Assembly (NCBI GenBank): GCA_002159155.1
Contig: LZRQ01000075.1
Location: forward strand, 1-14,973
Source: Firmicutes bacterium ZCTH02-B6
GTDB taxonomy: Bacteria > Bacillota > Limnochordia > Limnochordales > ZCTH02-B6
Length of the DNA: 14,973 nt
Direction: 5' to 3'
The notes beneath the pieces were generated by a model. That model was given only the letters and a program-made list of their open reading frames with translations. It was not told where the DNA came from and did no database searches. The stretch's first letter is position 1. Every line of letters starts with the position of its first letter. Shown piece by piece: positions 1 through 7,134 of this stretch. The translations under genes were made by a program, and so were the position numbers.

Positions 1-1
1 G

Positions 2-181
2 GCGGGTGCCCGCGGGGTCGCATTGGCGGCGAGCCGTGTGCGCCAGGGGGAGCTGGGCGCCGCGTGCCGGGCTTTTGCCGAGGCGATCCGCCGCGGGGCC
101 AACCCCCAGCAATTCGCGGCAGGTGCCCGCCCTCTCGCCACCGAACCACCCTTTGGCGACGGGAGGCCCGGATTCGTGTGA
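2..181 (+). CDS. 3' end of an unidentified protein (5' partial)
   Basis: The second reading frame is open from the window edge to a TGA at 179-181 and encodes about 59 residues. They are rich in Ala and Arg, probably helical, and include the stretch AFAEAIRRGANPQQFAAG. The frame is preferred to the two competing frames because its stop overlaps the lptB start (GTGTGA at 176-181), the arrangement also seen at the next gene junction, and because its composition is protein-like whereas the other frames read as Cys/Arg/Pro-rich nonsense. In other diderm bacteria the gene before lptB is often lptA, lptC or a KDO-synthesis gene. The visible tail does not look like the beta-jellyroll of LptA or LptC, so I name no family. 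The evidence is mainly positional. Confidence 0.5.
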   Translation, partial: AGARGVALAASRVRQGELGAACRAFAEAIRRGANPQQFAAGARPLATEPPFGDGRPGFV

Positions 182-897
182 GCATTGTGGCGACAGGGCT
201 TGTGAAAGCGTATCACGGCCGTCGGGTTGTGGACGGTGTCGACCTGCGGGTGGAGCGGGGCGAGGTTGTCGGGCTGTTGGGACCCAACGGCGCGGGCAAG
301 ACGACAACCTTTTACATGATCGTAGGTCTAGAGCGCTGTGACGGTGGGAGGATTGAACTGGACGGGCAAGACATCACCCGCCTGCCGATGTACCGGCGCG
401 CGCGGCTGGGAATCGGGTACTTGGCGCAGGAAGCCTCAGTGTTTCGGCGGCTGACGGTGGAGGAAAACGTGCTGGCCGTATTGGAGGCCGTCGGGGTACC
501 GCGAGAGCAGCGCCAGGCCCGGGCCGATGCGCTGTTGGAAGAGTTCCGCCTGACCCACGTACGGCAGCAGTACGGGTTTATGCTTTCAGGCGGCGAGCGG
601 CGGCGGACGGAGATCGCCCGGGCGCTGGCGGCGAACCCTTCCTTTTTGTTATTGGACGAGCCTTTTGCCGGTGTCGACCCTATTGCCGTCGCCGAGCTGC
701 AGGAGGTCATTGCCCAGCTGCGCAGCCGGGGGCTTGGCGTCCTGATTACGGATCACAACGTGCGAGAGACGCTGGCCATCACCGACCGGGCGTACATCAT
801 GCACGAGGGCCGGATTCTGGTAGCCGGGGAGTCGGCGGCGATCGCCTCGGATCCGGTAGCCCGCAAATTTTATCTTGGAGAGCGCTTCCGGCTGTGA
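178..897 (+). CDS. lptB: LptB, lipopolysaccharide export ABC transporter ATPase
   Basis: This is the cytoplasmic ATPase that powers extraction of lipopolysaccharide or a related glycolipid from the inner membrane towards the outer membrane, working as a dimer with LptF/LptG-type permeases. From the GTG at 178 the protein has 239 residues, the usual LptB length. Visible motifs are Walker A GPNGAGKTT (35-43), the Q-loop in YLAQEAS (Gln84), the signature LSGGERRR (136-143), Walker B LLLDEPF (Asp160-Glu161) and the H-loop TDHNVRE (His193). The LptB hallmarks FYMIVG, QEAS, FAGVDP and the C-terminal YLGERFRL closely follow the E. coli protein as I remember it. A longer in-frame start at 64 exists, but it would add about 38 residues overlapping the upstream reading frame. 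GGGAGG at 161-166 supports 178. The start overlaps the preceding stop and the gene's own stop overlaps the next start, so translational coupling is likely. Confidence 0.96.
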   Translation: MSIVATGLVKAYHGRRVVDGVDLRVERGEVVGLLGPNGAGKTTTFYMIVGLERCDGGRIELDGQDITRLPMYRRARLGIGYLAQEASVFRRLTVEENVLAVLEAVGVPREQRQARADALLEEFRLTHVRQQYGFMLSGGERRRTEIARALAANPSFLLLDEPFAGVDPIAVAELQEVIAQLRSRGLGVLITDHNVRETLAITDRAYIMHEGRILVAGESAAIASDPVARKFYLGERFRL

Positions 898-1982
898 GAA
901 TTCTGGACCGCTACATCCTGCGGGAACTCGTCAACCCGCTCATGTTTGGGATGATGGCCTTTACCGGCTTGTTTCTCAGCGTCGACGTGGTGCAGCTGGT
1001 GCGTACTGCGGTGGACTATGGGGCGCCTATGCTGGTCGTCTTGCGGCTGGTGTTGCTGCGCTTGCCACAGGTCCTGGTCTACACCTTTCCCATGGCGGTG
1101 CTGCTGGCCGGGCTCTTGACTTTGAGCCGCTTATCGGCGGCCAGCGAAATCGTTGCCATGCAGGCCGGCACGGTAAGTTTTTATCGCATCGTCAGCCCGG
1201 TGATCGGCCTCGGGGTCGCCTTTAGTCTGTTGACGCTTGTTATCAGCGAATGGGTTGTGCCGGCGGCCAACTTCGAGTACCGCCGGGTGCTGGTCGAGGA
1301 CGTCCAGGGCGGTCAATTGCCAGCCGTAACCCGCAATGTTATACTCAGAGAGTACCAGGGCGGATTGCTGCGGGGGTTCTTGTACGCGGCGGAGTACGAT
1401 GGACAAGCCCGCATCATGCGCGAGGTGACCATCGTAGAACTGTCCGGCGGCCGACCCGTCCGGACGACCTACGCCCGACGCGTCGTTTGGGAAAAGGACA
1501 CGTGGTGGATGGAGGACGGGATCATCCACATCCACGACGGGGAGCCCGGTGTGACTATCGATTTCCGGGCGGGGCGCCAGCCCATCGCCATCGGATATCG
1601 CCCGGAACAGGTGGCCACGGCTCAAAAAAGTCCCGAAGAGATGACTATCCGCGAATTGCGGGACCACATCGCCGTCCTGGGCGCGCGGGGCGCCGACCTG
1701 CGGGAGTACGTGTTGCACTTGCACATGAAGTTTTCGATTCCCGCGGCGAGTTTCATTTTTGCGCTGCTGGCGGCCCCGTTGGGGGTGCAATCCCATCGCT
1801 CAGCCTCTTCGGTGGGGTTTGGCCTGAGCATGGTGGTCATCCTCGTTTACTACGTGCTGATGACCCTCGGCACCGCACTGGCGCAGGGAGGGCAGCTACC
1901 CCCTGCGATGGGTGCTTGGCTGCAAAACGGTGTCCTGGGTGCGGCGGGCGTCGGGCTCATGTGGGCCGCCGGACGGCGTTGA
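894..1982 (+). CDS. LptF/LptG (YjgP/YjgQ) family permease
   Basis: This is the inner-membrane permease partner of LptB. The protein has 362 residues, typical of the family. Hydrophobic segments lie at about 14-35, 47-79 (long, possibly re-entrant) and 99-119, then a soluble beta-jellyroll-like periplasmic region at about 122-275, then membrane segments near 279-297, 306-328 and 340-358. Family features are the conserved SEIVAMQAG stretch after the second segment, the HMKFSIPAASFIFALLAAPLG entry to the second membrane half, and the LPPAMGAWLQN motif near the end. The GTG start at 894 overlaps the lptB TGA. E. coli uses two different permeases, LptF and LptG; only one homologue lies in this cluster. 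The sequence does not let me say which of the two it is, hence no symbol. Confidence 0.93.
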   Translation: MRILDRYILRELVNPLMFGMMAFTGLFLSVDVVQLVRTAVDYGAPMLVVLRLVLLRLPQVLVYTFPMAVLLAGLLTLSRLSAASEIVAMQAGTVSFYRIVSPVIGLGVAFSLLTLVISEWVVPAANFEYRRVLVEDVQGGQLPAVTRNVILREYQGGLLRGFLYAAEYDGQARIMREVTIVELSGGRPVRTTYARRVVWEKDTWWMEDGIIHIHDGEPGVTIDFRAGRQPIAIGYRPEQVATAQKSPEEMTIRELRDHIAVLGARGADLREYVLHLHMKFSIPAASFIFALLAAPLGVQSHRSASSVGFGLSMVVILVYYVLMTLGTALAQGGQLPPAMGAWLQNGVLGAAGVGLMWAAGRR

Positions 1983-2008
1983 CGCGGCCTTGAGGGGGTG
2001 TACTGCGC

Positions 2009-3223
2009 GTGTACGGGTTGCCCCTGATCGTAATCCTCATCCTGCTCGGCGGCATCATCGCCTACCTCGGCGATCGGGTCGGCATGCGCGTCGGCCGCAA
2101 GCGGCTGACCCTCTTTGGCCTGCGTCCCAAGCACACTTCCGTCATCATCACCGTGGCCACCGGCATCCTCATCGTCGGAGCCAGCCTTGCGGTGCTTACC
2201 ATCGCGTCCGAAGAGGTGCGGACGGCCCTCTTTCGCATGCGGGAAATCCAGGAGGCCCTAGTTACCACGAGGCTACAGTACGAGGGCGTGGTGGAGGAGC
2301 TGGCCCGCCAGCGGGCGGAGCTCGAACGCACGCAGGCCCAGCGGGACGCCGCCACCCAGGAACTGGCCGTAGTGGAGGAGCGTCTGCAGCGCATCGGGAC
2401 CGAGTACGAGCAGGCTGTAGCTGCCCTGCAGGACGCGCAGGACAACTTGGAGTTCACCCGCCAGCGGGTCAGCAACTTGCAGCAAATCGGCGAGGAACTG
2501 CAGCGGCGCATCGAAGAGATGCAGGGGCGCATTGCCGAGATGGAGGCGGAGATCGAAGTTCTGGAAGCCCAGATCCGAGCGGCCAACCTGCAGCTCGACA
2601 TTGTGCGCGGCGGAGAACTTTCCTTCCAAGCGGGCGATATCGTCTTGGCTACGGTGCTGGACGGGGGCGCTTCGCTGACTGAGGTGGAGGAACAGCTCCT
2701 GGAGCTGCTGGAACGGGCGGATCTCTTGGCCGTGCAGCGGGGTGCCCGGCTGCCGGGCGCGCAGCCGCCCACGGCGCTCCAGCTCCCAGACGGGGTCTTT
2801 GAGGGTGCCGCCCGCATCTTGGCCGCCTCACCGCAGCGGTGGGTGGTACGGGTCGTCTCGCTCTACAACACGACTGTGGGCGAGCCGCTCACCGTGGATT
2901 TCGCTTTAATCGAGGAACAGCTCATCTACCGGCAGGGAGAGACCATCGCCGAAACCGTGGTCGAAGGGCAGGCCAGCGGCCTGGTCCGGGATGAGCTCTT
3001 CCGGCTGCTGCAGTCGGTTTACGATGCGGCCATCGCCCGCGGCATGCTCACCGACGAAAGCGGGTTTGTGTCGGAAGGCGTCAGCCTGCAAGAATTTGTG
3101 GACGCCATCAGCCGCGTGGAGCAGCTGGGCGGGCCGGTTAGAGTAAGGGCCGTGGCGGCCGAGGACACCTACAACACCCAGTGGCCGCTGCGGATTCGCC
3201 TAGAAGTTGAGTCGGCCGGATGA
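2009..3223 (+). CDS. DUF3084 membrane-anchored coiled-coil protein
   Basis: This protein of 404 residues belongs to the DUF3084 family, known from cyanobacteria and diderm Firmicutes, with no settled biochemical function. Two N-terminal membrane segments (about 5-19 and 44-66) flank a short basic loop with the conserved stretches GDRVGMRVGRKRL and LFGLRPKHTS. A long heptad-rich coiled coil follows (about 75-195, Glu/Gln/Arg-rich), then a mixed alpha/beta C-terminal domain (about 200-404). The GTG at 2009 is preceded by GAGGGGG at 1992-1998 and lies 26 bases after the permease stop, so it probably belongs to the lptB unit. A role at the cell envelope is inferred from topology and neighbours: the coiled coil probably reaches into the periplasm or scaffolds the Lpt machinery. 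The exact role is unknown. Confidence 0.88.
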   Translation: MYGLPLIVILILLGGIIAYLGDRVGMRVGRKRLTLFGLRPKHTSVIITVATGILIVGASLAVLTIASEEVRTALFRMREIQEALVTTRLQYEGVVEELARQRAELERTQAQRDAATQELAVVEERLQRIGTEYEQAVAALQDAQDNLEFTRQRVSNLQQIGEELQRRIEEMQGRIAEMEAEIEVLEAQIRAANLQLDIVRGGELSFQAGDIVLATVLDGGASLTEVEEQLLELLERADLLAVQRGARLPGAQPPTALQLPDGVFEGAARILAASPQRWVVRVVSLYNTTVGEPLTVDFALIEEQLIYRQGETIAETVVEGQASGLVRDELFRLLQSVYDAAIARGMLTDESGFVSEGVSLQEFVDAISRVEQLGGPVRVRAVAAEDTYNTQWPLRIRLEVESAG

Positions 3224-3639
3224 CGTTTTTCGACTCAGACCCAGCTTCCCTTCCCGCTACGATCCTTCAGCCTAAGGCAAGATGGGAATTCCAACCAAAG
3301 TCGCATCGCTACGCTGTTTTCTCATGACGAAACTTTCCACGTGAAGCAGGATTTCGCTGGGCCGCCTCGAAACAAGCGATTCAGGGTTTCTCTGACTGTT
3401 TGACCCTCCGCAAGCCGTCGCGGGTGGACCGGGAGGAGGTGGAGCGGCGTTTTGTCCACGACCGCAACGCGCCGGCGGGGGGAGGCGGCCGGAGGATGAG
3501 CGACCGGCTCGACTGGGCCCGGGTGAGGAAACAGGGAGACTCACGGCGCGGGTGATGCCGGGGGGCGGGGAACTCATCGTCCGGCGTGGTGTCTACAGCG
3601 GGGAACCCGAGTTGGATGAAACGATGAGGGGGAACGGTT
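3224..3639. other. Long non-coding stretch before the SLH porin gene
   Basis: None of the 416 bases here carries a convincing gene. The best + frame is open from 3328 to a TGA near 3553 but has no good start or ribosome binding site and degenerates into Gly/Arg runs. A weak hairpin (TGAGTCG at 3208-3214 with CGACTCA at 3231-3237, loop 16 bases) overlaps the DUF3084 stop. A GCAGGATTTCG...TCGAA element lies at 3346-3371. The -35-like TTGACC at 3400-3405 has no matching -10. The stretch probably holds the promoter and a long leader of the abundant surface protein downstream, but I cannot place the promoter with confidence. Confidence 0.5.
3346..3371 (+). repeat. GCAGGATTT...TCGAA element, possible copy of a dispersed short repeat
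   Basis: The element reads GCAGGATTTCG, then about 10 G/C-rich bases, then TCGAAA. A related arrangement occurs at 12453-12478 (GCAGGAATTACGG, then CCGTC, then TTGACAAAA), also between genes. I have the impression that short elements of this type recur in thermophilic Firmicutes, but I cannot verify this here. The similarity between the two copies is partial and could be chance. Confidence 0.25.
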
Positions 3640-6510
3640 ATGACCAAGAAGGGACTGGCCCTGACCCTGGCTGTCGTGATGGCTTGGGCCGTCGCGGTGC
3701 CCGCGTTTGGCCAGGCGAATCCGTTCCGCGATGTCCCTCTCGACCACTGGGCGTATGACGCCGTCGAGACGCTGGCGGCGGCCGGCCTGGTTGAGGGTTA
3801 TCCGGACGGGACCTTTGGCGGCGAGCGCACCTTCACTCGCTATGAGATGGCGATGGTGTTTGCTCGCATCTTGGCGCGCTTTGAGGCGCTCTTGGATCAG
3901 AAGATCGATGCCCGCATCGGCGCCCTGGCGAGCGTTGAGGAAGTCGTCCTGCCTGACGGGACGGTCGGTGCCTCGATTCGCCTGACGCCTGAGATGGAGC
4001 GGGCTATCCTCGAGCTGGTGAGCGACCCGGAGCGGGCCGCGCAGGTGGCGGGTGCGACGGTGCGCCTGGCCGAGGAGTTCGCCGGTGAGCTCTCGCTGCT
4101 CGGCGTGCGGGTGGCGGAGCTGGAGCGGCTGTTTGAGAATGTGAATGTGCGCCTGACCGCTGTGGAGCAGCAGCTGGCCGAAATCCGCAGCATGGCTGAG
4201 ACGGCCCGGGGTGTGGCCGAGGCGGCCAATGCGGCGGCCCAGGCGGCGGAGGATGCGGCTGCCGAGGCCCAGGCCAAGGCGGATTGGGCTTGGGACCTGT
4301 ATGAGCGGCTGAAGGCGTCGGGCGCGAGCGATGAGGAAATCCTCGAGGCCCTGGCCCTGGCTACCGGCGTGCAGGGCGATGCCGACAGCGCCGCGGATCG
4401 GGCTTACCGGGCGCGCCTCGCGGCCGAGCGGGCCAGCGCCATGGCTAACCAGGCGCTGGAGGCGGCCGATCGGGCCGAGCGGATTGCGCAGATGGCTTAC
4501 ACTGATGCCCGCGAGGCGGCTGCCGCGGCCCAGGAGGCTTATGACATGGCGTCCCGGGCTTTGTCTGATGCCGCTTCCCAGGGCGAGCAGGCTCGCAGCG
4601 AGGCGCTTCGGGCTATGGAGCGGGCGCAGCGGGCTGATCAGCAGGCCTATCGGGCTCGCCTGACGGCTGAGCGGGCTCTGGCTCGGGTCGAGGAGCTTGA
4701 GGACCAGGTGGCCGTGCTGGCGCAGCGTCCGGCGCTCGGCGGCGAGCTGAAGGTCGACTATGAGCTGACTCACACCTCGACCGATGGAGTCAAGGTGGAT
4801 CCGCGTGATACCGACAGCGACACGATCAAGGACCGGAATGCGCTCGACCTGACGGTGGCCCTGAAGGCTGCCTTCCAGCCGGTCGAGGGCGTCAACGTTG
4901 AGGGCGGCGTGACGGCCAAGTCCTCGTTGTTTGCCTCGAGCTACAGCCTGAGCGATATGTTCGTGAAGGTTACTACCCCCGGTATGCTGCGCATGGCGTA
5001 CTTCGGCGGCGTGACCGGCGCTCAGCTGGCTGAAGGCTTCAACAAGTACACGCTGGATGCCGACACTTACGGCGCCAAGGTTGCTTCCGCCGACCGCCGG
5101 GGCGGCATCATCGAGACCCAGGTCGGCAGCCTCAACAGCCGCGTCATCGTGGCCCGACTCGACGGCACGAACAATCTGTACGGGATCACTGCTGGTTTGC
5201 CGCTGGCCGACGGCCTGAACGTGCGCGCCAACTACCTGTGGTGGACGGGTGCCGAGCGGGTCGGCTCGGTGCAGGCCTACGGCGAGACCGGCGGGATCAA
5301 GTACGATGCTATCTACGCGCTGTATAAGGAGAACCCGGCCGTCGACGTCGACCTGAGCACCTCGATCGGCGTCGTCGATCTTGGCTTCAACTACCGCATG
5401 GTGGACGAGGCCTTCGCACCGTCGAACCCGGCTGATCCGAAGGCCGCGGACTTGCCGCACATGGGCAAGCTCTTGGACGAGGACGACGATGACCTGCTGC
5501 CCGATCAGCGGCGGTACGTCCTGTCCGCTGAGGCGCCCATCTGGGGCTTGACGGCGTTCGCGGAGAAGGGTCTCCACAACCGGGAGATCTCCAACCCGAA
5601 CAACGACTGGACCGATTGGGTGCGTGGCGGCTTCAAGGATCTCGGTCTGCTCGGCTTCAAGTTGGGCGCCCAGGCCTACAGCGACACCCGCGACCATGAT
5701 CGGGAGACTCAGGCCGTCCGGGTTGATCTGAGCCGGGAGTTCCAGCTCGGCCTGCCGGTAACGTTTACCGCTGCGTATGCCAACGCTCGGTTGACCAACT
5801 GGACCTTGGGCTGGGACAGCCAGAGCCACACGGCGTTGGGTCTCGCCGTCAACGACTATGCGCTCACCGACGCCATCAGCCTGAGCGCCAGCGTCAAGAC
5901 GGAGACCAATCCGATCAAGGATGACAAGTGGACCGAGCCCGAGCGGTGGAACTGGTGGACCGCGAGCGGTGGCGACTGGAAGGACGACGCCGGTGGGTAC
6001 CAGATCTACTATCGTGACGTGGCGGCAGTGAGTGCGAAGTTCGCCGCTACCGATGCCCTTACGTTGAGCGCCGGCTACACGCAGGAGCGGGTAGACACGG
6101 ACAACGACGCTGAGCGGGACATCACGGTGCACACCACCAACGCAGGGCTGGACTACACGCTCAACCTGGCCGGCACCGACGTCAGCATCGGGTACGGCTA
6201 TGAGTACAAGGCGATGGTGGGCGGCACCTATGCCGCGAGCCCGAAGAACACCTGGACCTTGGGCTTGAAGCGGGAGCTCCTGGGCGCGACCTGGGACGCC
6301 TCGTACAAGGTGGTCACGGGCCGCGGCAAGGACGGCGCTGGTAAGCTGGACGCCGTCGACCAGATGGCCTCGCTCGACGTGACGTACCCGATCGCTGAGT
6401 CGATCGATTTCACGCTCAACGGCAAGTGGGGCCAGTCCGACAACAACGCCGACGCGAGCGAAAACTATTACTACTCCAGCATCAAGGCCGGGTTCGGCGT
6501 TAAGTTCTAA
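3640..6510 (+). CDS. OmpM-like SLH-domain outer-membrane beta-barrel protein
   Basis: This is a 956-residue secreted protein built like the OmpM porins of diderm Firmicutes. A signal peptide occupies about 1-25 (basic MTKK, hydrophobic core, cleavage near AFG/QA). An SLH domain spans about 28-80 (FRDVPLDHWAYDAVETLAAA, then GYPDGTFGGERTFTRYEMA). A long Ala-rich heptad coiled coil covers about 140-363. From about 368 to the end are alternating aromatic/polar strands typical of an outer-membrane barrel, ending in GVKF with the terminal Phe of a BamA-recognised beta-signal. In the known family, SLH binds the peptidoglycan or a wall polymer, the coiled coil spans the periplasm and the barrel forms a pore, so the protein ties outer membrane to wall. 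The ATG is preceded by GAGGGGG at about 3626-3632. Asp-rich stretches (about 387-398 and 613-618) are probably barrel loops. A perfect terminator follows, so it is transcribed apart from the genes downstream. Confidence 0.93.
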   Translation: MTKKGLALTLAVVMAWAVAVPAFGQANPFRDVPLDHWAYDAVETLAAAGLVEGYPDGTFGGERTFTRYEMAMVFARILARFEALLDQKIDARIGALASVEEVVLPDGTVGASIRLTPEMERAILELVSDPERAAQVAGATVRLAEEFAGELSLLGVRVAELERLFENVNVRLTAVEQQLAEIRSMAETARGVAEAANAAAQAAEDAAAEAQAKADWAWDLYERLKASGASDEEILEALALATGVQGDADSAADRAYRARLAAERASAMANQALEAADRAERIAQMAYTDAREAAAAAQEAYDMASRALSDAASQGEQARSEALRAMERAQRADQQAYRARLTAERALARVEELEDQVAVLAQRPALGGELKVDYELTHTSTDGVKVDPRDTDSDTIKDRNALDLTVALKAAFQPVEGVNVEGGVTAKSSLFASSYSLSDMFVKVTTPGMLRMAYFGGVTGAQLAEGFNKYTLDADTYGAKVASADRRGGIIETQVGSLNSRVIVARLDGTNNLYGITAGLPLADGLNVRANYLWWTGAERVGSVQAYGETGGIKYDAIYALYKENPAVDVDLSTSIGVVDLGFNYRMVDEAFAPSNPADPKAADLPHMGKLLDEDDDDLLPDQRRYVLSAEAPIWGLTAFAEKGLHNREISNPNNDWTDWVRGGFKDLGLLGFKLGAQAYSDTRDHDRETQAVRVDLSREFQLGLPVTFTAAYANARLTNWTLGWDSQSHTALGLAVNDYALTDAISLSASVKTETNPIKDDKWTEPERWNWWTASGGDWKDDAGGYQIYYRDVAAVSAKFAATDALTLSAGYTQERVDTDNDAERDITVHTTNAGLDYTLNLAGTDVSIGYGYEYKAMVGGTYAASPKNTWTLGLKRELLGATWDASYKVVTGRGKDGAGKLDAVDQMASLDVTYPIAESIDFTLNGKWGQSDNNADASENYYYSSIKAGFGVKF

Positions 6511-6540
6511 TCCGGTCACACGCGCTGGGTAGTGGACGCA

Positions 6541-6579
6541 AGCAGACCCCCGGGGAACGATGTTCCCCGGGGGTTTGCT
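6541..6579 (+). terminator. Intrinsic terminator of the SLH porin gene
   Basis: The left arm AGCAGACCCCCGGGGAAC (6541-6558) pairs with 6562-6579 across a three-base loop GAT. All 18 positions pair, with a single G-T wobble. There is no long T tract after the stem; the T run lies inside the right arm. The hairpin starts about 30 bases after the porin stop, so termination or 3' mRNA stabilisation is the likely role. Confidence 0.88.
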
Positions 6580-6625
6580 AATTGGCGGGAAATGTGGTTG
6601 ACTGTGGGTAGAGACGGCGACGGGG

Positions 6626-7075
6626 GTGGCGGGGGTGGATGAGGTCGTTGTCGCCATTGACCCGGGCCGGGAAAAGTGCGGGCTCGCCGTGGTCACGCTG
6701 GACGGCCAGGTGTTGAACCAATCCGTCGTGCCGGTGCAGGAGTTGGCAGGCAGGCTATCCGAGATTCGGCATCCGGTTGCGGCTTTCGTCGTGGGGCACC
6801 GCACGGCGTCGGGTGACGTGCGTAGCACTTTGCGGGCGCTCGGAGTACCCGACGAGGCGGTGAAGGTGGTAAACGAGGATAGGAGTAGCGAACTGGGGCG
6901 GCAACGCTACTGGCGCGCCAAGCCGCCGCGAGGTTGGCGCCGGTGGTTGCCGACGAGCTTGCAGGTGCCGCCAGAGCCGTACGACGACTTTGTTGCCGTG
7001 GAGCTTGCCGAACGATTCCTTTCCGCCTACCGGTCGGGAACGGGAGAGGGTTCGGCAAAAAGGGTGGAGAAATGA
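6626..7075 (+). CDS. YqgF/RuvX-like RNase H-fold protein
   Basis: This protein of 149 residues resembles the YqgF/RuvX (pre-16S rRNA nuclease or Holliday junction resolvase-like) superfamily. The first strand carries AIDPGREKCGLAVV (Asp12 as first acidic ligand), the middle strand AAFVVGHRT (53-60), a third motif VVNEDRSSELGRQRYW (Glu84), and the last helix EPYDDFVAVELAERFL (Asp120/Asp121). The three acidic positions of an RNase H active site can therefore be assigned. The DPGREKCGLAV form is not the usual RuvX sequence. It recalls the divergent YqgF-like proteins I associate with cyanobacteria and the envelope clusters of diderm Firmicutes, which suggests this is not the housekeeping copy. 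GTG at 6626 is chosen; GTG at 6635, nine bases later, is an equal alternative because no clear Shine-Dalgarno decides. The substrate is unknown. Confidence 0.78.
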   Translation: MAGVDEVVVAIDPGREKCGLAVVTLDGQVLNQSVVPVQELAGRLSEIRHPVAAFVVGHRTASGDVRSTLRALGVPDEAVKVVNEDRSSELGRQRYWRAKPPRGWRRWLPTSLQVPPEPYDDFVAVELAERFLSAYRSGTGEGSAKRVEK

Positions 7076-7118
7076 TCCGGCACGACGAAAGAACGTCGTT
7101 GTGTACAAATGTTTCCAG

Positions 7119-7128
7119 AAAGGAGGGG
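7119..7128 (+). promoter_or_regulatory. Strong ribosome binding site deciding the start of the 7135 gene
   Basis: AAAGGAGGGG ends six bases before the GTG at 7135. The reading frame is also open back to an ATG at 7072, which overlaps the stop of the preceding gene (ATGA) behind a weaker GGTGGAG placed too close. The strong site and the clean signal peptide from 7135 favour the inner start. Confidence 0.75.
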
Positions 7129-7134
7129 TTCGCG

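Noticed and set aside
6..341. Open frame of 111 codons at the left edge
   Set aside because: It is rich in Cys, Arg, Ser and Pro and runs into lptB in the wrong frame. The neighbouring frame ending at 181 fits the coupling to lptB better.
3207..3238. Hairpin with a T5 loop at the end of the DUF3084 gene
   Set aside because: Only seven pairs around a 16-base loop, overlapping the stop codon, with no T tract after the stem. Too weak to call a terminator.
3391..3553. Possible small protein ending near 3553 (TTG or GTG starts at 3400 or 3424)
   Set aside because: No ribosome binding site, Arg/Gly-rich composition, no recognisable motif, and the stop is far from the next gene.
6598..6625. TTGACT as a -35 box ahead of the YqgF-like gene
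   Set aside because: The bases at the -10 distance are G-rich (around CGGGGG), so no promoter can be supported.
3574..6828. Very long open frame (1084 codons) on the minus strand opposite the SLH porin gene
   Set aside because: It mirrors a G+C-rich coding sequence whose codon bias suppresses antisense stops. The translation has no recognisable domain, signal peptide or ribosome binding site, and the plus strand carries a clear SLH/coiled-coil/barrel protein.
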